A DNA stretch of 64,000 bases from Nocardia neocaledoniensis (GTDB taxonomy: Bacteria; Actinomycetota; Actinomycetes; Mycobacteriales; Mycobacteriaceae). Of the stretch, positions 36,214 to 44,787 are shown in pieces. The stretch spans positions 1 through 64,000 of the forward strand of contig NZ_QGTL01000018.1 in NCBI RefSeq assembly GCF_003182135.1. The letters are read 5' to 3'. Each line of letters starts with the position of its first letter. Within the stretch, counting starts at the first letter, position 1. The position numbers and the translations under genes were made by a program. The notes beneath the pieces were generated by a model. That model was given only the letters and a program-made list of their open reading frames with translations. It made no database searches and had not been told where the DNA came from.

Positions 36214-36986
36214 CCGGATCACTCAAGACCCTGCTGTTGCGCGGCCTGCTCGCCGGCTTGATCGCCGGCCTGCTGGCCGCCACAGTGGGCTATTTCGTCG
36301 GCGAGCCCCAGGTGGACGCCGCGATCGCCATCGAAGAAGCGGGCACGACCGATCATCACGGCGGCGCCGAGGCGCCCGCCGGGCATTCGCACGGCGGCGA
36401 GGACGAACCGCTGGTCAGCCGGACCGGGCAGAAGGCGGGCCAGTTCCTCGCGCTCGGCCTGGCGGGCATGGCGTTCGGCGCCCTGTTCGCGGCCGTGCTG
36501 AATCTCGCGCGCCGGTTCACCGACCTGCCGGGACCGCGTTTGTCGCTGGTCACAGCGGTGCTCGCGTGGGCGGCGATCGTGGCGGTGCCGTTCTTCAAGT
36601 ACCCGGCGAACCCTCCCGCGGTGGGCGATCCGGAGACGATCAACGAGCGCACCTGGCTGTGGGTCGCGGCCGTCGTGCTCGGGCTGCTCGCCGTCGCGGC
36701 CGCGGTCGCGGCGTATCGGGCGCTGGCCGGGCAGCTGGACTCGCTGCGGCTGATCGCGGGTGTCGGCGCGTTCGTGCTGGTCACCACGCTCGGGTATGTC
36801 CTGTTGCCCGGGGTGAACGAGGTGGCCGACGACTTCCCCGCGACGCTGCTCTGGCGTTTCCGGGTGGCCTCGCTGACCGAGACGACCACGCTGTGGGCGG
36901 CTTTGGGCCTGGCCTTCGCCGCGCTCACCGAATTCGCCTCGCGGCGTAGCACTCCCGTATCGGGCGCGGTCGCTACCGCGGGGTGA
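36204..36986 (+). CDS. cbtA: cobalt transporter subunit CbtA
   Basis: The 260-residue protein has five to six membrane segments. A His-rich loop between the first two (DHHGGAEAPAGHSHGGED, about residues 50-68) probably binds metal. LALGLAGMAFGALFAAVLN and PFFKYPANPPAVGDPETIN are CbtA-like signatures. GTG start at 36204 inside the end of cbtB, so translation is coupled. Cobalt specificity is inferred from the riboswitch and the CbtB partner. Confidence 0.9.
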   Translation: MPLTGSLKTLLLRGLLAGLIAGLLAATVGYFVGEPQVDAAIAIEEAGTTDHHGGAEAPAGHSHGGEDEPLVSRTGQKAGQFLALGLAGMAFGALFAAVLNLARRFTDLPGPRLSLVTAVLAWAAIVAVPFFKYPANPPAVGDPETINERTWLWVAAVVLGLLAVAAAVAAYRALAGQLDSLRLIAGVGAFVLVTTLGYVLLPGVNEVADDFPATLLWRFRVASLTETTTLWAALGLAFAALTEFASRRSTPVSGAVATAG

Positions 36987-37022
36987 TTCGCCTCGGTACA
37001 CCAGCCGGGCAGTGTCGGTTCC

Positions 37023-37493
37023 ATGACCGACACTGCCCGTTCTGTTTCCGCCTACCGTTCCGTTTCCGGCTACCGGCCCACCGCTGTCGCGGTCGCGTTC
37101 GGCGGGCTGATGACCGCGCTGGCCGCGGGCGCCGCGGAAGGACTGCTGCGCGCGACCCGCGGCGGTGGCGAGTTCGGCGCGACCGCGGCGGGGCTGCTCC
37201 CCCGGCTCGCCATCTATCTCGTCGTCGCGGCGGTCGCGCTGTACATGGCGCGCGGCAGCCGGGTCGCCCGCGCGCTGCTGACCGTCGGGATCGGCGTGAT
37301 CGGGCTGCTCTCGCTGATCATCGAGCCGGTGGCGGTGCTGCTCTCCACCGACGACTACGGCGCGCTGTTCACCGAGCTGGCGCCGTCCTCCGCCGTGCTG
37401 GCAGGCTGTCGCGCCGTGCACATCCTGGCGGTGGTGATCGCGATCTCCGCGATGTACACCCCGGCCGCGCACCGTTGGTTCACCCAGCGCTGA
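37023..37493 (+). CDS. four-helix membrane protein of unknown function
   Basis: The 156-residue protein has a short N-terminal tail with repeated SAYRS/SGYRP and four hydrophobic segments (about residues 22-42, 60-76, 82-106 and 120-145). No family is recognised. It follows cbtA by 36 bp in the same direction and might be co-transcribed, but nothing in it suggests metal transport. Confidence 0.7.
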   Translation: MTDTARSVSAYRSVSGYRPTAVAVAFGGLMTALAAGAAEGLLRATRGGGEFGATAAGLLPRLAIYLVVAAVALYMARGSRVARALLTVGIGVIGLLSLIIEPVAVLLSTDDYGALFTELAPSSAVLAGCRAVHILAVVIAISAMYTPAAHRWFTQR

Positions 37494-37541
37494 CCGGCGC
37501 AGCCGGTGGTCCGACTGCGCCGGGGGTCGGTCACCCGAAGA

Positions 37542-37979
37542 TCAGATCAGCTCCGCGTCGAGTTCGACCTCGGCTACGCCCGCGAGCGCCTTGCTGACCG
37601 GGCAGCCGTTCTTGGCGGCGGTCGCGGCGGTGTAGAAGCCCTCGGCGTCGAGACCGGCGGCGACGGCCCGCACGGTGAGCTTGATCTTGCTGATCCGGAA
37701 GCCGCCCGCCGGGTCGGGCCCGAGGGTGACGTCGGCGGTCACGTCCAGGCTCTCCGGCGTCCCGCCCGCGTTGGCGATCTCGGCCGAGAGCGCCATCGAG
37801 TAGCACGAGGCGTGCGCCGCGCCGAGCAGCTCCTCCGGGCTGGTGCCGTCGGCCGCGTCGGCCACGCGCCGCGGGAAACTCACATCGAACTTGCCCGCGC
37901 CGGAACTGACCAGCTCGACCTGCCCCGATCCATCCTGCAGCCCGCCTGCCCAGAGTGTGCGTGCGCTACGAGTCGGCAT
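37542..37979 (-). CDS. OsmC-type peroxiredoxin
   Basis: The 145-residue OsmC/Ohr fold has the two redox cysteines, Cys59 in AAHASCYSMAL and Cys126 in KNGCPVSKAL. It should reduce organic hydroperoxides. The NGCPVSK form and EELLGAAHASC point to the OsmC rather than the Ohr branch. Its stop is 48 bp from the convergent membrane-protein gene. The neighbouring START-like gene reads in the same direction. Confidence 0.92.
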   Translation of the reverse strand: MPTRSARTLWAGGLQDGSGQVELVSSGAGKFDVSFPRRVADAADGTSPEELLGAAHASCYSMALSAEIANAGGTPESLDVTADVTLGPDPAGGFRISKIKLTVRAVAAGLDAEGFYTAATAAKNGCPVSKALAGVAEVELDAELI

Positions 37980-38039
37980 ATCAACTTCCTTCGTGTGTGC
38001 GGTGTGGGACGTGTCCGAAGGTACTCGCCGCGGCGTGGC

Positions 38040-38489
38040 TCAGGGTGCGGTGCTGGTGATTTCGTCGAGGCGTTCCAGCTTCTCCGGCCAGACCTGTCGA
38101 TGCAGGTCGCGGATGGCCTCGGTGGGGAAACCGGAGTGGCGCAGCCGCAGCCGGATGCCGCGGGGCTGTTTCCGGAATTCGGCGGCGACGACGGTCTCCA
38201 CGCCCTCGGTGGCGGCGGTGACCCAGGTGAACTCGATCCGGCGGTCCGGTTCCAGCAGCAGGATCCGGCCGTAGTGCGGGTTGCGCTTGTCGGCGGTGCC
38301 GGTGTCGAAGTAGAGCGGTTCGTTCACGCCGGGGCGCCCGAGGACCGAGCCGGGAACGGCCAGCCACAGGTCGAGGCCCTTGGTCCAGGCCGCGTAGAGG
38401 AGGCTGGGAGGTGCCTTCATCACGCGCTCGACCGTGAGCTCGTGCGGTCGCGCAGACAGGTCCGGGGGGCGAACAGCTGACTGGTCCAT
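38040..38489 (-). CDS. START/SRPBCC (AHSA1-like) protein
   Basis: The 149-residue protein has the Activator-of-Hsp90 homologue 1-like START fold: ELTVERVMKAPPSLLYAAWT, a central GRILLLEPDRRIEFTWVT and the C-terminal GFPTEAIRDLHRQVWPEKLERL helix. Such proteins bind small hydrophobic ligands or act in stress regulation; there is no catalytic motif. It precedes osmC by 60 bp in the same direction. Confidence 0.82.
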   Translation of the reverse strand: MDQSAVRPPDLSARPHELTVERVMKAPPSLLYAAWTKGLDLWLAVPGSVLGRPGVNEPLYFDTGTADKRNPHYGRILLLEPDRRIEFTWVTAATEGVETVVAAEFRKQPRGIRLRLRHSGFPTEAIRDLHRQVWPEKLERLDEITSTAP

Positions 38490-38544
38490 CAGCCGACCTT
38501 ACCGGCCGCGACCGGCCGATCGCCGCATCGGGTGCGCGCCGGGG

Positions 38545-38865
38545 TCACTCGGGATTGGTGACGCGGGCGAGCACGATACCGCCGAGTATCAAGGCCAGCG
38601 CCAGCATTCGGCCCGCGCTGAGCGGGTCCTTGTGCACGACGACGCCGAGGCTGATCGCGCCGAGCGCCCCGATCCCGGTGAACACGGCGTAGGCCGTCCC
38701 GACCGGCAGCGTCTGCATGGCCCTGGCCAGCAGGTACACCGCGAACGAACCGAGGGCGACGCACAGCAGGGTCGGGCCGAGCTTGGTGAAGTTCTCCGTG
38801 GGCTTGATGGTCTGGGACCAGATGATCTCGACGAGACCCGCGAGTCCGAGCACGATCCAACTCAT
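38545..38865 (-). CDS. SMR exporter of the guanidinium (SugE/Gdx) type
   Basis: The 106-residue protein has four membrane helices and the central glutamate of the family, Glu13 in GLAGLVEIIWS. It looks more like SugE/Gdx than EmrE: KPTENFTKLGP after helix 1, and LPVGTAYAVFTGIGALGA in helix 3. Gdx proteins export guanidinium by proton antiport. The ATG overlaps the azoreductase stop (ATGA). No guanidine riboswitch is seen; the divergent TetR probably controls it. Confidence 0.88.
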   Translation of the reverse strand: MSWIVLGLAGLVEIIWSQTIKPTENFTKLGPTLLCVALGSFAVYLLARAMQTLPVGTAYAVFTGIGALGAISLGVVVHKDPLSAGRMLALALILGGIVLARVTNPE

Positions 38866-39515
38866 CGCACGTAATCCTTTGCCAGCGTGGTGACTTCGGT
38901 GAGGGCGGCGGCGAGCGAGGACTCGTGCTCGGCGCGCAGGTGGGCCAGGTTCGGGTCCTGGACGGCATTGGCGAGTTCGGCGTGCACGAACACGGTGTCG
39001 GTCACCGCGAAGTGCCCGGCGAAGAAGTCGCGCAGGTAGCGCTCCTGGTAGTCGAACGCCGCCTTGGGGGCGCCCGGCGAGTAGGCGCCGCCGCGGGCGC
39101 TGACCACCACGAACCTGCGGTGCCCCAACGACATTCGCGGAAAGGTGACCTGGTCGAGCCACGCCTTGAGCGCCGCCGGGATCGAGTAGTTGTACATCGG
39201 CGTGCCGATGAGGATCACGTCGGCGGCGAGCAGCTGTGCGAGCAGCGGTTCGACGATCCGCCACGCCTGTTTCGCGGCGGGCGTGGTCGCGAGTTCCGGC
39301 AGCCGGTCGAGGTCGGTGGCGCCCGCAGCCAGTACGGCGTCGCACAGCTCGGTCCACCCGGCGCCGATGAAGGGCGTCGGCTCGGCGGACAGATCGCGGT
39401 AGGTGTACTCGCCCTCGGGCGCCGCGGCCCGCCAAGCGCGGACGAATTCCGCGCCGAGACGACGGCTGACCGAGGTGGTGCGCGCGCTGGCGTCGAGGTG
39501 CAGCAGGTGTGTCAT
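38862..39515 (-). CDS. azoR: FMN-dependent NADH azoreductase
   Basis: The 217-residue flavodoxin-like protein begins LLHLDASARTTSVSRRL, the FMN phosphate loop. It also has the flavin-ring motif GTPMYNYSIPAALKAWLDQV and a YSPGAPKAAFDYQERYL segment. Family members reduce azo dyes, nitroaromatics and quinones. It is the first gene of a two-gene operon with the SMR exporter and diverges from a TetR gene 108 bp away. The first of two operator-like repeats lies 18 bp from its start. Confidence 0.92.
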   Translation of the reverse strand: MTHLLHLDASARTTSVSRRLGAEFVRAWRAAAPEGEYTYRDLSAEPTPFIGAGWTELCDAVLAAGATDLDRLPELATTPAAKQAWRIVEPLLAQLLAADVILIGTPMYNYSIPAALKAWLDQVTFPRMSLGHRRFVVVSARGGAYSPGAPKAAFDYQERYLRDFFAGHFAVTDTVFVHAELANAVQDPNLAHLRAEHESSLAAALTEVTTLAKDYVR

Positions 39516-39532
39516 CGGAACCCTTCCATAAC

Positions 39533-39547
39533 TGGACATTACGTCCA
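39533..39547. promoter_or_regulatory. TetR operator copy 1, azoR side
   Basis: TGGACATTACGTCCA is an inverted repeat with arms TGGAC/GTCCA and a 5-bp spacer. The same arms and spacer length recur at 39579-39593. It lies 18 bp before the azoR start. Confidence 0.75.
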
Positions 39548-39578
39548 CTTCACTGGTTCCACGACGATAGAACACAAG

Positions 39579-39593
39579 TGGACACCTTGTCCA
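39579..39593. promoter_or_regulatory. TetR operator copy 2, tetR side
   Basis: TGGACACCTTGTCCA shares the arms and 5-bp spacer of copy 1, and here the dyad extends one base each side (G...C). It lies 31 bp before the TetR start, 46 bp from copy 1 start to start. Confidence 0.75.
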
Positions 39594-39623
39594 CATATTC
39601 GTCACTGGGCTACAGTCGACGGC

Positions 39624-40223
39624 ATGGAGCCCCGATCCGACCTGCTCACCGGCGCCGCGCCCCCGCCCGCCGAGCGCACCGACGCGGCCCGCAACCGCGC
39701 CAAGGTGCTCAGCGCGGCGGCCGAACTCTTCGCCACCAACGACCCGCGCACGGTCACCATGGACGACATCGCCAAGGCGGCCGGCGTCGGCCGCGGCACC
39801 CTCTACCGCCGCTACCCCGACCGCACCGCGATCGCCGTCGCCCTGCTCGACGAGCACGAGCGCGCACTCCAGGAACAGCTGATGCGCGGCGCGCCGCCCC
39901 TCGGCCCCGGCGCGGCACCCGGTGAGCGCCTCGCCGCCTTCTACGCGGCGATGGTCGAATTGCTCACGGCCCACGCGCATCTGGTACTCGGCGCGGAAAC
40001 CGGTGGCGCGCGCTTCGCCACCGGGGCCTATGGGTTCTGGTCGGCGCATGTCCGGGCGCTGCTGGTCGAAGCCGGTGTCGCCCAGCCGGATTCCCTGGTC
40101 GACACGGTCCTCGCACCGTTGGCCGCCGAGGTCTACCTACATCAGCGCGAGCGCGGGTTGTCGACGGAACAGATCGTCGACGGGCTGAGCATGCTCGCCC
40201 ACGGACTGCTCGACCGGCCCTGA
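39624..40223 (+). CDS. TetR-family regulator, divergent from azoR-SMR
   Basis: The 199-residue protein has a clear TetR helix-turn-helix (AAAELFATNDPRTVTMDDIAKAAGVGRGTLYRRYPDRTAI, residues about 30-70). The C-terminal domain is typical of regulators that sense cytotoxic compounds. It probably binds the two TGGAC-n5-GTCCA repeats in the gap, repressing itself and the azoreductase/exporter operon. ATG 39624 is the best start; no strong ribosome site is seen. The inducer is unknown. Confidence 0.9.
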   Translation: MEPRSDLLTGAAPPPAERTDAARNRAKVLSAAAELFATNDPRTVTMDDIAKAAGVGRGTLYRRYPDRTAIAVALLDEHERALQEQLMRGAPPLGPGAAPGERLAAFYAAMVELLTAHAHLVLGAETGGARFATGAYGFWSAHVRALLVEAGVAQPDSLVDTVLAPLAAEVYLHQRERGLSTEQIVDGLSMLAHGLLDRP

Positions 40224-40254
40224 TCTGTCGGACCCTGCCGCTACCGTCACGCGG

Positions 40255-40737
40255 GTGACGACACTTCCGACCGAAGCCGAAGCCGCCCGATTCTGGGCTC
40301 TGATCGAAACTGCCTGGGAGCGGACGGGTTACGCCGAAGCCCGGCGCGCCCTGCTCGATGGCGAATTCGACCACGCCCTGCTCGGCCGGTTCATCGATGC
40401 CCTGCGCTCGCTGAGCACCGATCTCACCAGCGCCGAACTGACCGCCCTGGATCGCGTCGCCGAGCGCGCGCTCTACGAGATCGACCGCGCCGACATCCAG
40501 GCGGTCACCGACGGCTCCGACGACGGTTTCCTGTACGCCCGCGGCTTCATCGTCGCCATGGGGCGCGAACACTACGACACCGTGCGCGCCGACCCGGAGG
40601 TCGCCGTGCCCGACGCCGAGTGCGAGGAGCTGTGCTACTTCTTCGCCCACCTGCACGACAAGCTCTACGGCGGGTTTCCCGAGACGGGTTCGGACATCTC
40701 CAGGGAGACGGCATCGAACCCGGCCGGGTGGCACTGA
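40255..40737 (+). CDS. DUF4240 protein
   Basis: The 160-residue protein matches the DUF4240 layout: FWALIETAWE at the N-terminus, then LTALDRVAERALYEIDRADIQ and a tryptophan/tyrosine-rich GFLYARGFIVAMGREHYDTV. No catalytic residues or membrane segments. GTG start at 40255. It follows the TetR gene by 31 bp and converges with the ABC permease gene 3 bp away. The function is unknown. Confidence 0.75.
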   Translation: MTTLPTEAEAARFWALIETAWERTGYAEARRALLDGEFDHALLGRFIDALRSLSTDLTSAELTALDRVAERALYEIDRADIQAVTDGSDDGFLYARGFIVAMGREHYDTVRADPEVAVPDAECEELCYFFAHLHDKLYGGFPETGSDISRETASNPAGWH

Positions 40738-40740
40738 GCG

Positions 40741-41601
40741 TCAGGTCAGGTCGCGGCGCAGCATCAGCCAGATCGTGCCGCCACCGAAGACCAGCACGTA
40801 CGCGCCGAGCAGGGACAGTGACTCGCCGCGGCTCAGAATGTCCAGCACCCCGGGTGTCGCCGGGCCGTCGACCGAACGCATCGCACCCGCCAGCGATCCG
40901 GCGGCGGTGCCGGGCAGCAGGTCGGTGACCACCTCGATCGGACCGAAGATGCCCGCCACACCGCGCAGCAGGTTCTCGACCACGAGCACCCAGACCAACC
41001 CGAGACCCACCGCCAGTGCGGGGCCGCGGGCGATCGCGCCGATCAGACCGCCCGCCAACGTCCACATGCTCAGAATGGCTGTGCCCGTGACGATTCCGAG
41101 CAGTGACCGCTCGACTGAAGGCAGCGACACCGCCTGCCCCTCGGTGACGGCGATCAGCGAGGCCACTCCCACGTCCACCACGAAGGCCACGCAGACCAGC
41201 GCGAACACCACCACGAGCAGGCTCAGCAGCAACCCGCCGACCACACTCGCGCGCCGCGGTCCCTGGGTGAACACCGTCTTCCAGGTACCCCACCCGTACC
41301 CGCTGCCCACCGCCAGCGCGCCGAGGATGAGCATCAGCGCGCCGCCGAACATGGCCATGCCCTGGGTGAACACCTCGGGCACCGCGGCGGGGAGCAGCTG
41401 GCCGAGCAGCACGTCGCGCGGCAGGCCGTCCGACATCGCGCCACTCTCGCCCGAGGTATAGGCCAGGTAGTTGAACAGGTAGGCGAAGGTCAGATTGAGC
41501 AGCACCCAGGTGCCCAGGATGATCCAGAACGCGGGCCACCGGCCCAGCCGCACCGCCTCCGCGCGCATGGTCGACCACAGTTCGTTCGGCACACCGGTCA
41601 T
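40741..41601 (-). CDS. ABC-2 type transporter permease
   Basis: The 286-residue protein has six membrane segments, with an extracytoplasmic stretch near residues 45-75 (the YTSGESGAMSDG region). It follows an ABC ATPase gene with a four-base overlap, so the pair forms an exporter. The cargo is not evident; similar pairs in actinobacteria export drugs, bacteriocin-like peptides or lipids. The two-component genes next door may control it. Confidence 0.88.
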   Translation of the reverse strand: MTGVPNELWSTMRAEAVRLGRWPAFWIILGTWVLLNLTFAYLFNYLAYTSGESGAMSDGLPRDVLLGQLLPAAVPEVFTQGMAMFGGALMLILGALAVGSGYGWGTWKTVFTQGPRRASVVGGLLLSLLVVVFALVCVAFVVDVGVASLIAVTEGQAVSLPSVERSLLGIVTGTAILSMWTLAGGLIGAIARGPALAVGLGLVWVLVVENLLRGVAGIFGPIEVVTDLLPGTAAGSLAGAMRSVDGPATPGVLDILSRGESLSLLGAYVLVFGGGTIWLMLRRDLT

Positions 41602-42497
41602 TTCGCCACCTCCGCGGCAGTCATCTCGAAGAACACTTCTTCCAGGGATTTCTCGTCGACGCGCAGTTCCAGCAGGTCCGCGCCCGCCGCGAGGACCGCG
41701 CGGGCCACGGTCGGCGCCGCCGCGTCCGTCGTCTCGACCCGGACGCCGTCACCGGACGGGCGCACCGACGCGTCGACCACGGCGCCGATCGCCGCGGTCG
41801 CGATGCTCAGCGGCTCGGCGCGCACGAACAGCGATGCGGTGCCGCGCAATTCGGCGACCGTCGACTCGGCGAGCAGTCTGCCGCCGGAGATCACGCCGAC
41901 CCGATGGCAGATCTCCTGCACCTCGGCCAGCTGGTGACTGGACAGCAGCACCGTGTGCCCGTCGGCGGCGAGATCGACGATGAGCGTGCGCATCTCGGCC
42001 AGGCCGGCGGGATCGAGACCGTTGGTCGGCTCGTCCAGGATCAGCAGGTCGGGGTGTCCGAGCAGGGCGGCCCCGACGCCGAGGCGCTGTTTCATGCCGA
42101 GCGAGTAGGTGCGGAAGCGGTCGTCCGCGCGGTCGGCGAGGCCGACGCGCTCCAGCGCCGTCTCGATCTCGGCGGCGGAGTGGCCGCGGTAGCGCGCGAG
42201 GACCCGCAGGTTGTCGCGGCCGGACAGGTACGGATAGAAGCCCGGCCCTTCGATGAGGACGCCGATCCGGCGCAGCACGGCCGGATCGCCCGGCATGCGG
42301 CCGCGCACGGTCGCTGTCCCCGAGGTGGGCCGGATGAGGCCGGCGAGCATGCGCAGGGTGGTGGTCTTGCCCGCGCCGTTGGGCCCGAGGAAGCCGTAGA
42401 TCTCGCCGGCCGCGACACGCATGCTCACCGCGTCGACGGCCGGATGTTCGCCGTAGCGTTTGGTCAGCCTGTCGGTGACCACGATGGAATCGTTCAT
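41598..42497 (-). CDS. ABC exporter ATPase
   Basis: The 299-residue protein has Walker A GPNGAGKTTT, signature YSLGMKQRLGVGAAL, Walker B LLILDEPTNGLD and the H-loop LLSSHQ. A DrrA/BcrA-like C-terminal extension follows (about residues 215-299). It energises the permease encoded downstream. ATG 42497 is taken because it gives the family N-terminus (VVTDRLTKRYGEHPAVDAVS); the frame stays open to 42533. It diverges from the histidine kinase gene across 293 bp that show no strong signal beyond candidate -10 sequences. Confidence 0.9.
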   Translation of the reverse strand: MNDSIVVTDRLTKRYGEHPAVDAVSMRVAAGEIYGFLGPNGAGKTTTLRMLAGLIRPTSGTATVRGRMPGDPAVLRRIGVLIEGPGFYPYLSGRDNLRVLARYRGHSAAEIETALERVGLADRADDRFRTYSLGMKQRLGVGAALLGHPDLLILDEPTNGLDPAGLAEMRTLIVDLAADGHTVLLSSHQLAEVQEICHRVGVISGGRLLAESTVAELRGTASLFVRAEPLSIATAAIGAVVDASVRPSGDGVRVETTDAAAPTVARAVLAAGADLLELRVDEKSLEEVFFEMTAAEVAK

Positions 42498-42790
42498 GGA
42501 CTCAGAATCCGCGCCGCACGTGGGCCGCCACATCCGTCGCCGGGCGACTCCGCTACTACGCCGCGCGGCCTACCGCGTGGTCGGCCATCCCCGCACGGCG
42601 CACGATCGCCGTCCTCGGTCCGCAGGCCCCCGGGGTGACCGGCGAACCTCTCGACACGGCGGATGGGCGGCCGGACGACGCGGCGACCGGGCACCACGTT
42701 GAACTTTCGCCGCGCCGACCGGGCGATTACGCGCGCAGGCCGACGCGGATGGGCTCGGCACGCAATAGGGTGACAGAGGTGGGAGCGTCT

Positions 42791-44083
42791 GTGAAATGGG
42801 AGCGTGGCTCGGCCGTGATGGACTGGGGCCTGGCGGCGGTGGTCGCGGTGGTCCAGCTCGCGGGCAGCTCCGGCGCCAACTCGCACCAGACCGGCGTGCG
42901 ATCGCTCGACGCGTTCGCGTACCTGTTGCTGCTCGCCGGTCCGATCGCGCTCGGTTTCCGGCGGCTGCTGCCCGAACCGGTGCTGGTGGTCGCGCTGCTC
43001 GCCGCGGTCGTCTACGTGTTGCGCGACTACGGGTACGGGCCGATCTTCCTCTCGCTGGTCATCGCCTTCCTCACCGCCGCCGTCCACGGGACCCGGTGGC
43101 GGACCTATCCGGTGGTCGCCGTCGGCTATCTGCTGATGGTGTGGCCGGTACCCGCCCTGCTCGGCAGACATACCGATGCCTGGCAGACCTTCGGGCTGCT
43201 CGCGTGGATGGGCGTGCTGATCGGCATCGCCGAGGGCATCCGGTCGCGGCGCGCGGTGCTGCTGGCCCGTAGGCAGCGCGCCGAGGCGGCCGAGCGGGAC
43301 GCGCAGGCGCAGCAGGCGCGGGCGGCCAGCGAGGAGCGGCTCGCGATCGCCAGGGAGCTGCATGACGTTCTCGCGCACAGTCTTTCGCTCATCAATGTGC
43401 AGGCGTCGGTGGCGCTGGAGCTGTTCGATCGCAAACCGCAGCAGGCCGCCGCCGCGCTGGCGACCATCAAGACGACCTCCAAGGAGTCGCTCACCGAGGT
43501 CCACACGCTGCTGCACGCGATCCGCAGCGGCGCACCGGTCGCACCCGTCGTCGACGAGATCGCGCCCGCGGCCGAGACGCCCGCGCCCACCGCAGCGCCC
43601 GAGCCGCCGCGCCCGGCGCCGCGCATGCCCGCGCCCACCCTCGAGGACCTCGAGGCGCTGCTCTCGCGCACGCGCTCGGCCGGGCTCGCCGTCGAGACCA
43701 AGATCATCGGCACCCCGAAGAAGCTGCCGAGCGTGATCGACGTGGCCGCGGCCAGGATCATCCAGGAATCGCTCACCAACGTGGTGCGCCACGCGCCCGG
43801 CGCGAGCGCACTGATCACCCTGCGCTACACGCCCGATTCGGTGGACATCACCGTCGACAACACCCGTCCCACCGCCGCCGCGGTCCGCGGTGGGCCCGGC
43901 GGGAACGGCATCATCGGGATGCGCGAGCGGGCACACGCGCTGGGCGGTGCGCTCACCGCCGGGCCACGCCCCTCCGGCGGGTTCCGGGTGGCGGCGAGGT
44001 TGCCGGCGCGGGCGATGTCGGCGGCCGACGCCGCGGCCAAGAGCACGGCGCGACCCGCCGGTCACGGGGAGAGCACCGCATGA
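42791..44083 (+). CDS. NarL-type sensor histidine kinase
   Basis: The 430-residue kinase has about five N-terminal membrane segments (residues about 10-150) and a short coiled coil. The HisKA_3 dimerisation box ERLAIARELHDVLAHSLS carries the phospho-accepting histidine in ELHDV. A Pro/Ala-rich insert of about 35 residues precedes the ATPase domain (IIQESLTNVVRHAPGA, then GGNGIIGMRERAHALGG). The insert is unusual for the family. GTG 42791 with GGGAG five bases upstream is preferred; GTGs at 42779 and 42770 are alternatives. The stop overlaps the regulator ATG. Confidence 0.88.
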   Translation: MKWERGSAVMDWGLAAVVAVVQLAGSSGANSHQTGVRSLDAFAYLLLLAGPIALGFRRLLPEPVLVVALLAAVVYVLRDYGYGPIFLSLVIAFLTAAVHGTRWRTYPVVAVGYLLMVWPVPALLGRHTDAWQTFGLLAWMGVLIGIAEGIRSRRAVLLARRQRAEAAERDAQAQQARAASEERLAIARELHDVLAHSLSLINVQASVALELFDRKPQQAAAALATIKTTSKESLTEVHTLLHAIRSGAPVAPVVDEIAPAAETPAPTAAPEPPRPAPRMPAPTLEDLEALLSRTRSAGLAVETKIIGTPKKLPSVIDVAAARIIQESLTNVVRHAPGASALITLRYTPDSVDITVDNTRPTAAAVRGGPGGNGIIGMRERAHALGGALTAGPRPSGGFRVAARLPARAMSAADAAAKSTARPAGHGESTA

Positions 44084-44760
44084 GCGAGCAGACGGGCAGG
44101 CCGACAAGGGTTTTGGTCGCCGACGATCAGGCGCTGGTGCGCGGCGGATTCGTCGCGCTGCTCGACGCGCAGGACGACATCGAGGTCGTGGGCGAGGCCG
44201 AGAACGGCGAGCAGGCCGTGCGAATGACGCGCGCGCTAGTGCCCGACGTGGTGCTGATGGACATCCGTATGCCGATCCTCGACGGGCTCGCCGCGACCAG
44301 GATGATCGCCGACGACCCGCAGCTCGCCGACGTGCGCGTCGTCGTTCTCACCACCTTCGAGCTCGACGAGTACGTCTTCGAGGCGATCCGCGCCGGCGCC
44401 GCCGGATTCCTGGTCAAGCACACCGAACCGGCCGACCTGCTCCGCGCGGTGCACGTGGTCGCCGCGGGGGACGCGCTGCTCTCCCCCGGCGTCACCCGGC
44501 GGCTGCTCGCGGAGTTCGCGACCCACGCCAAGCAGCCGCCGCCCGCCGCGCTGGCCGACCTCACCGATCGTGAGCGGGAGGTCATGGCGCTGGTGGCCGA
44601 GGGCCTGACCAACGCCGAGATCGGCACCCGGCTCTATCTCAGCCCGGCGACCGCCCGCACCCACGTCAGCCGCATCCTCACCAAGCTGGGTGCCCGCGAC
44701 CGCACCCAGCTCGTCGTCCTCGCATACGAGTCGGGTCTGGTCCGGCCGGGCTGGCAGTAG
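44080..44760 (+). CDS. NarL/LuxR-family response regulator
   Basis: The 226-residue protein has a receiver domain with the phospho-acceptor Asp in VVLMDIRMPILDG (acidic pocket VADDQ). A C-terminal LuxR helix-turn-helix follows (LTDREREVMALVAEGLTNAEIG, then ATARTHVSRILTKLGARDRTQL). It pairs with the overlapping kinase gene. The adjacent ABC exporter is the most likely target, as is usual for such clusters, though no shared binding site was identified. Confidence 0.93.
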   Translation: MSEQTGRPTRVLVADDQALVRGGFVALLDAQDDIEVVGEAENGEQAVRMTRALVPDVVLMDIRMPILDGLAATRMIADDPQLADVRVVVLTTFELDEYVFEAIRAGAAGFLVKHTEPADLLRAVHVVAAGDALLSPGVTRRLLAEFATHAKQPPPAALADLTDREREVMALVAEGLTNAEIGTRLYLSPATARTHVSRILTKLGARDRTQLVVLAYESGLVRPGWQ

Positions 44761-44787
44761 TCGGTGCGCCGCCCGGCCGCGGCCCGG

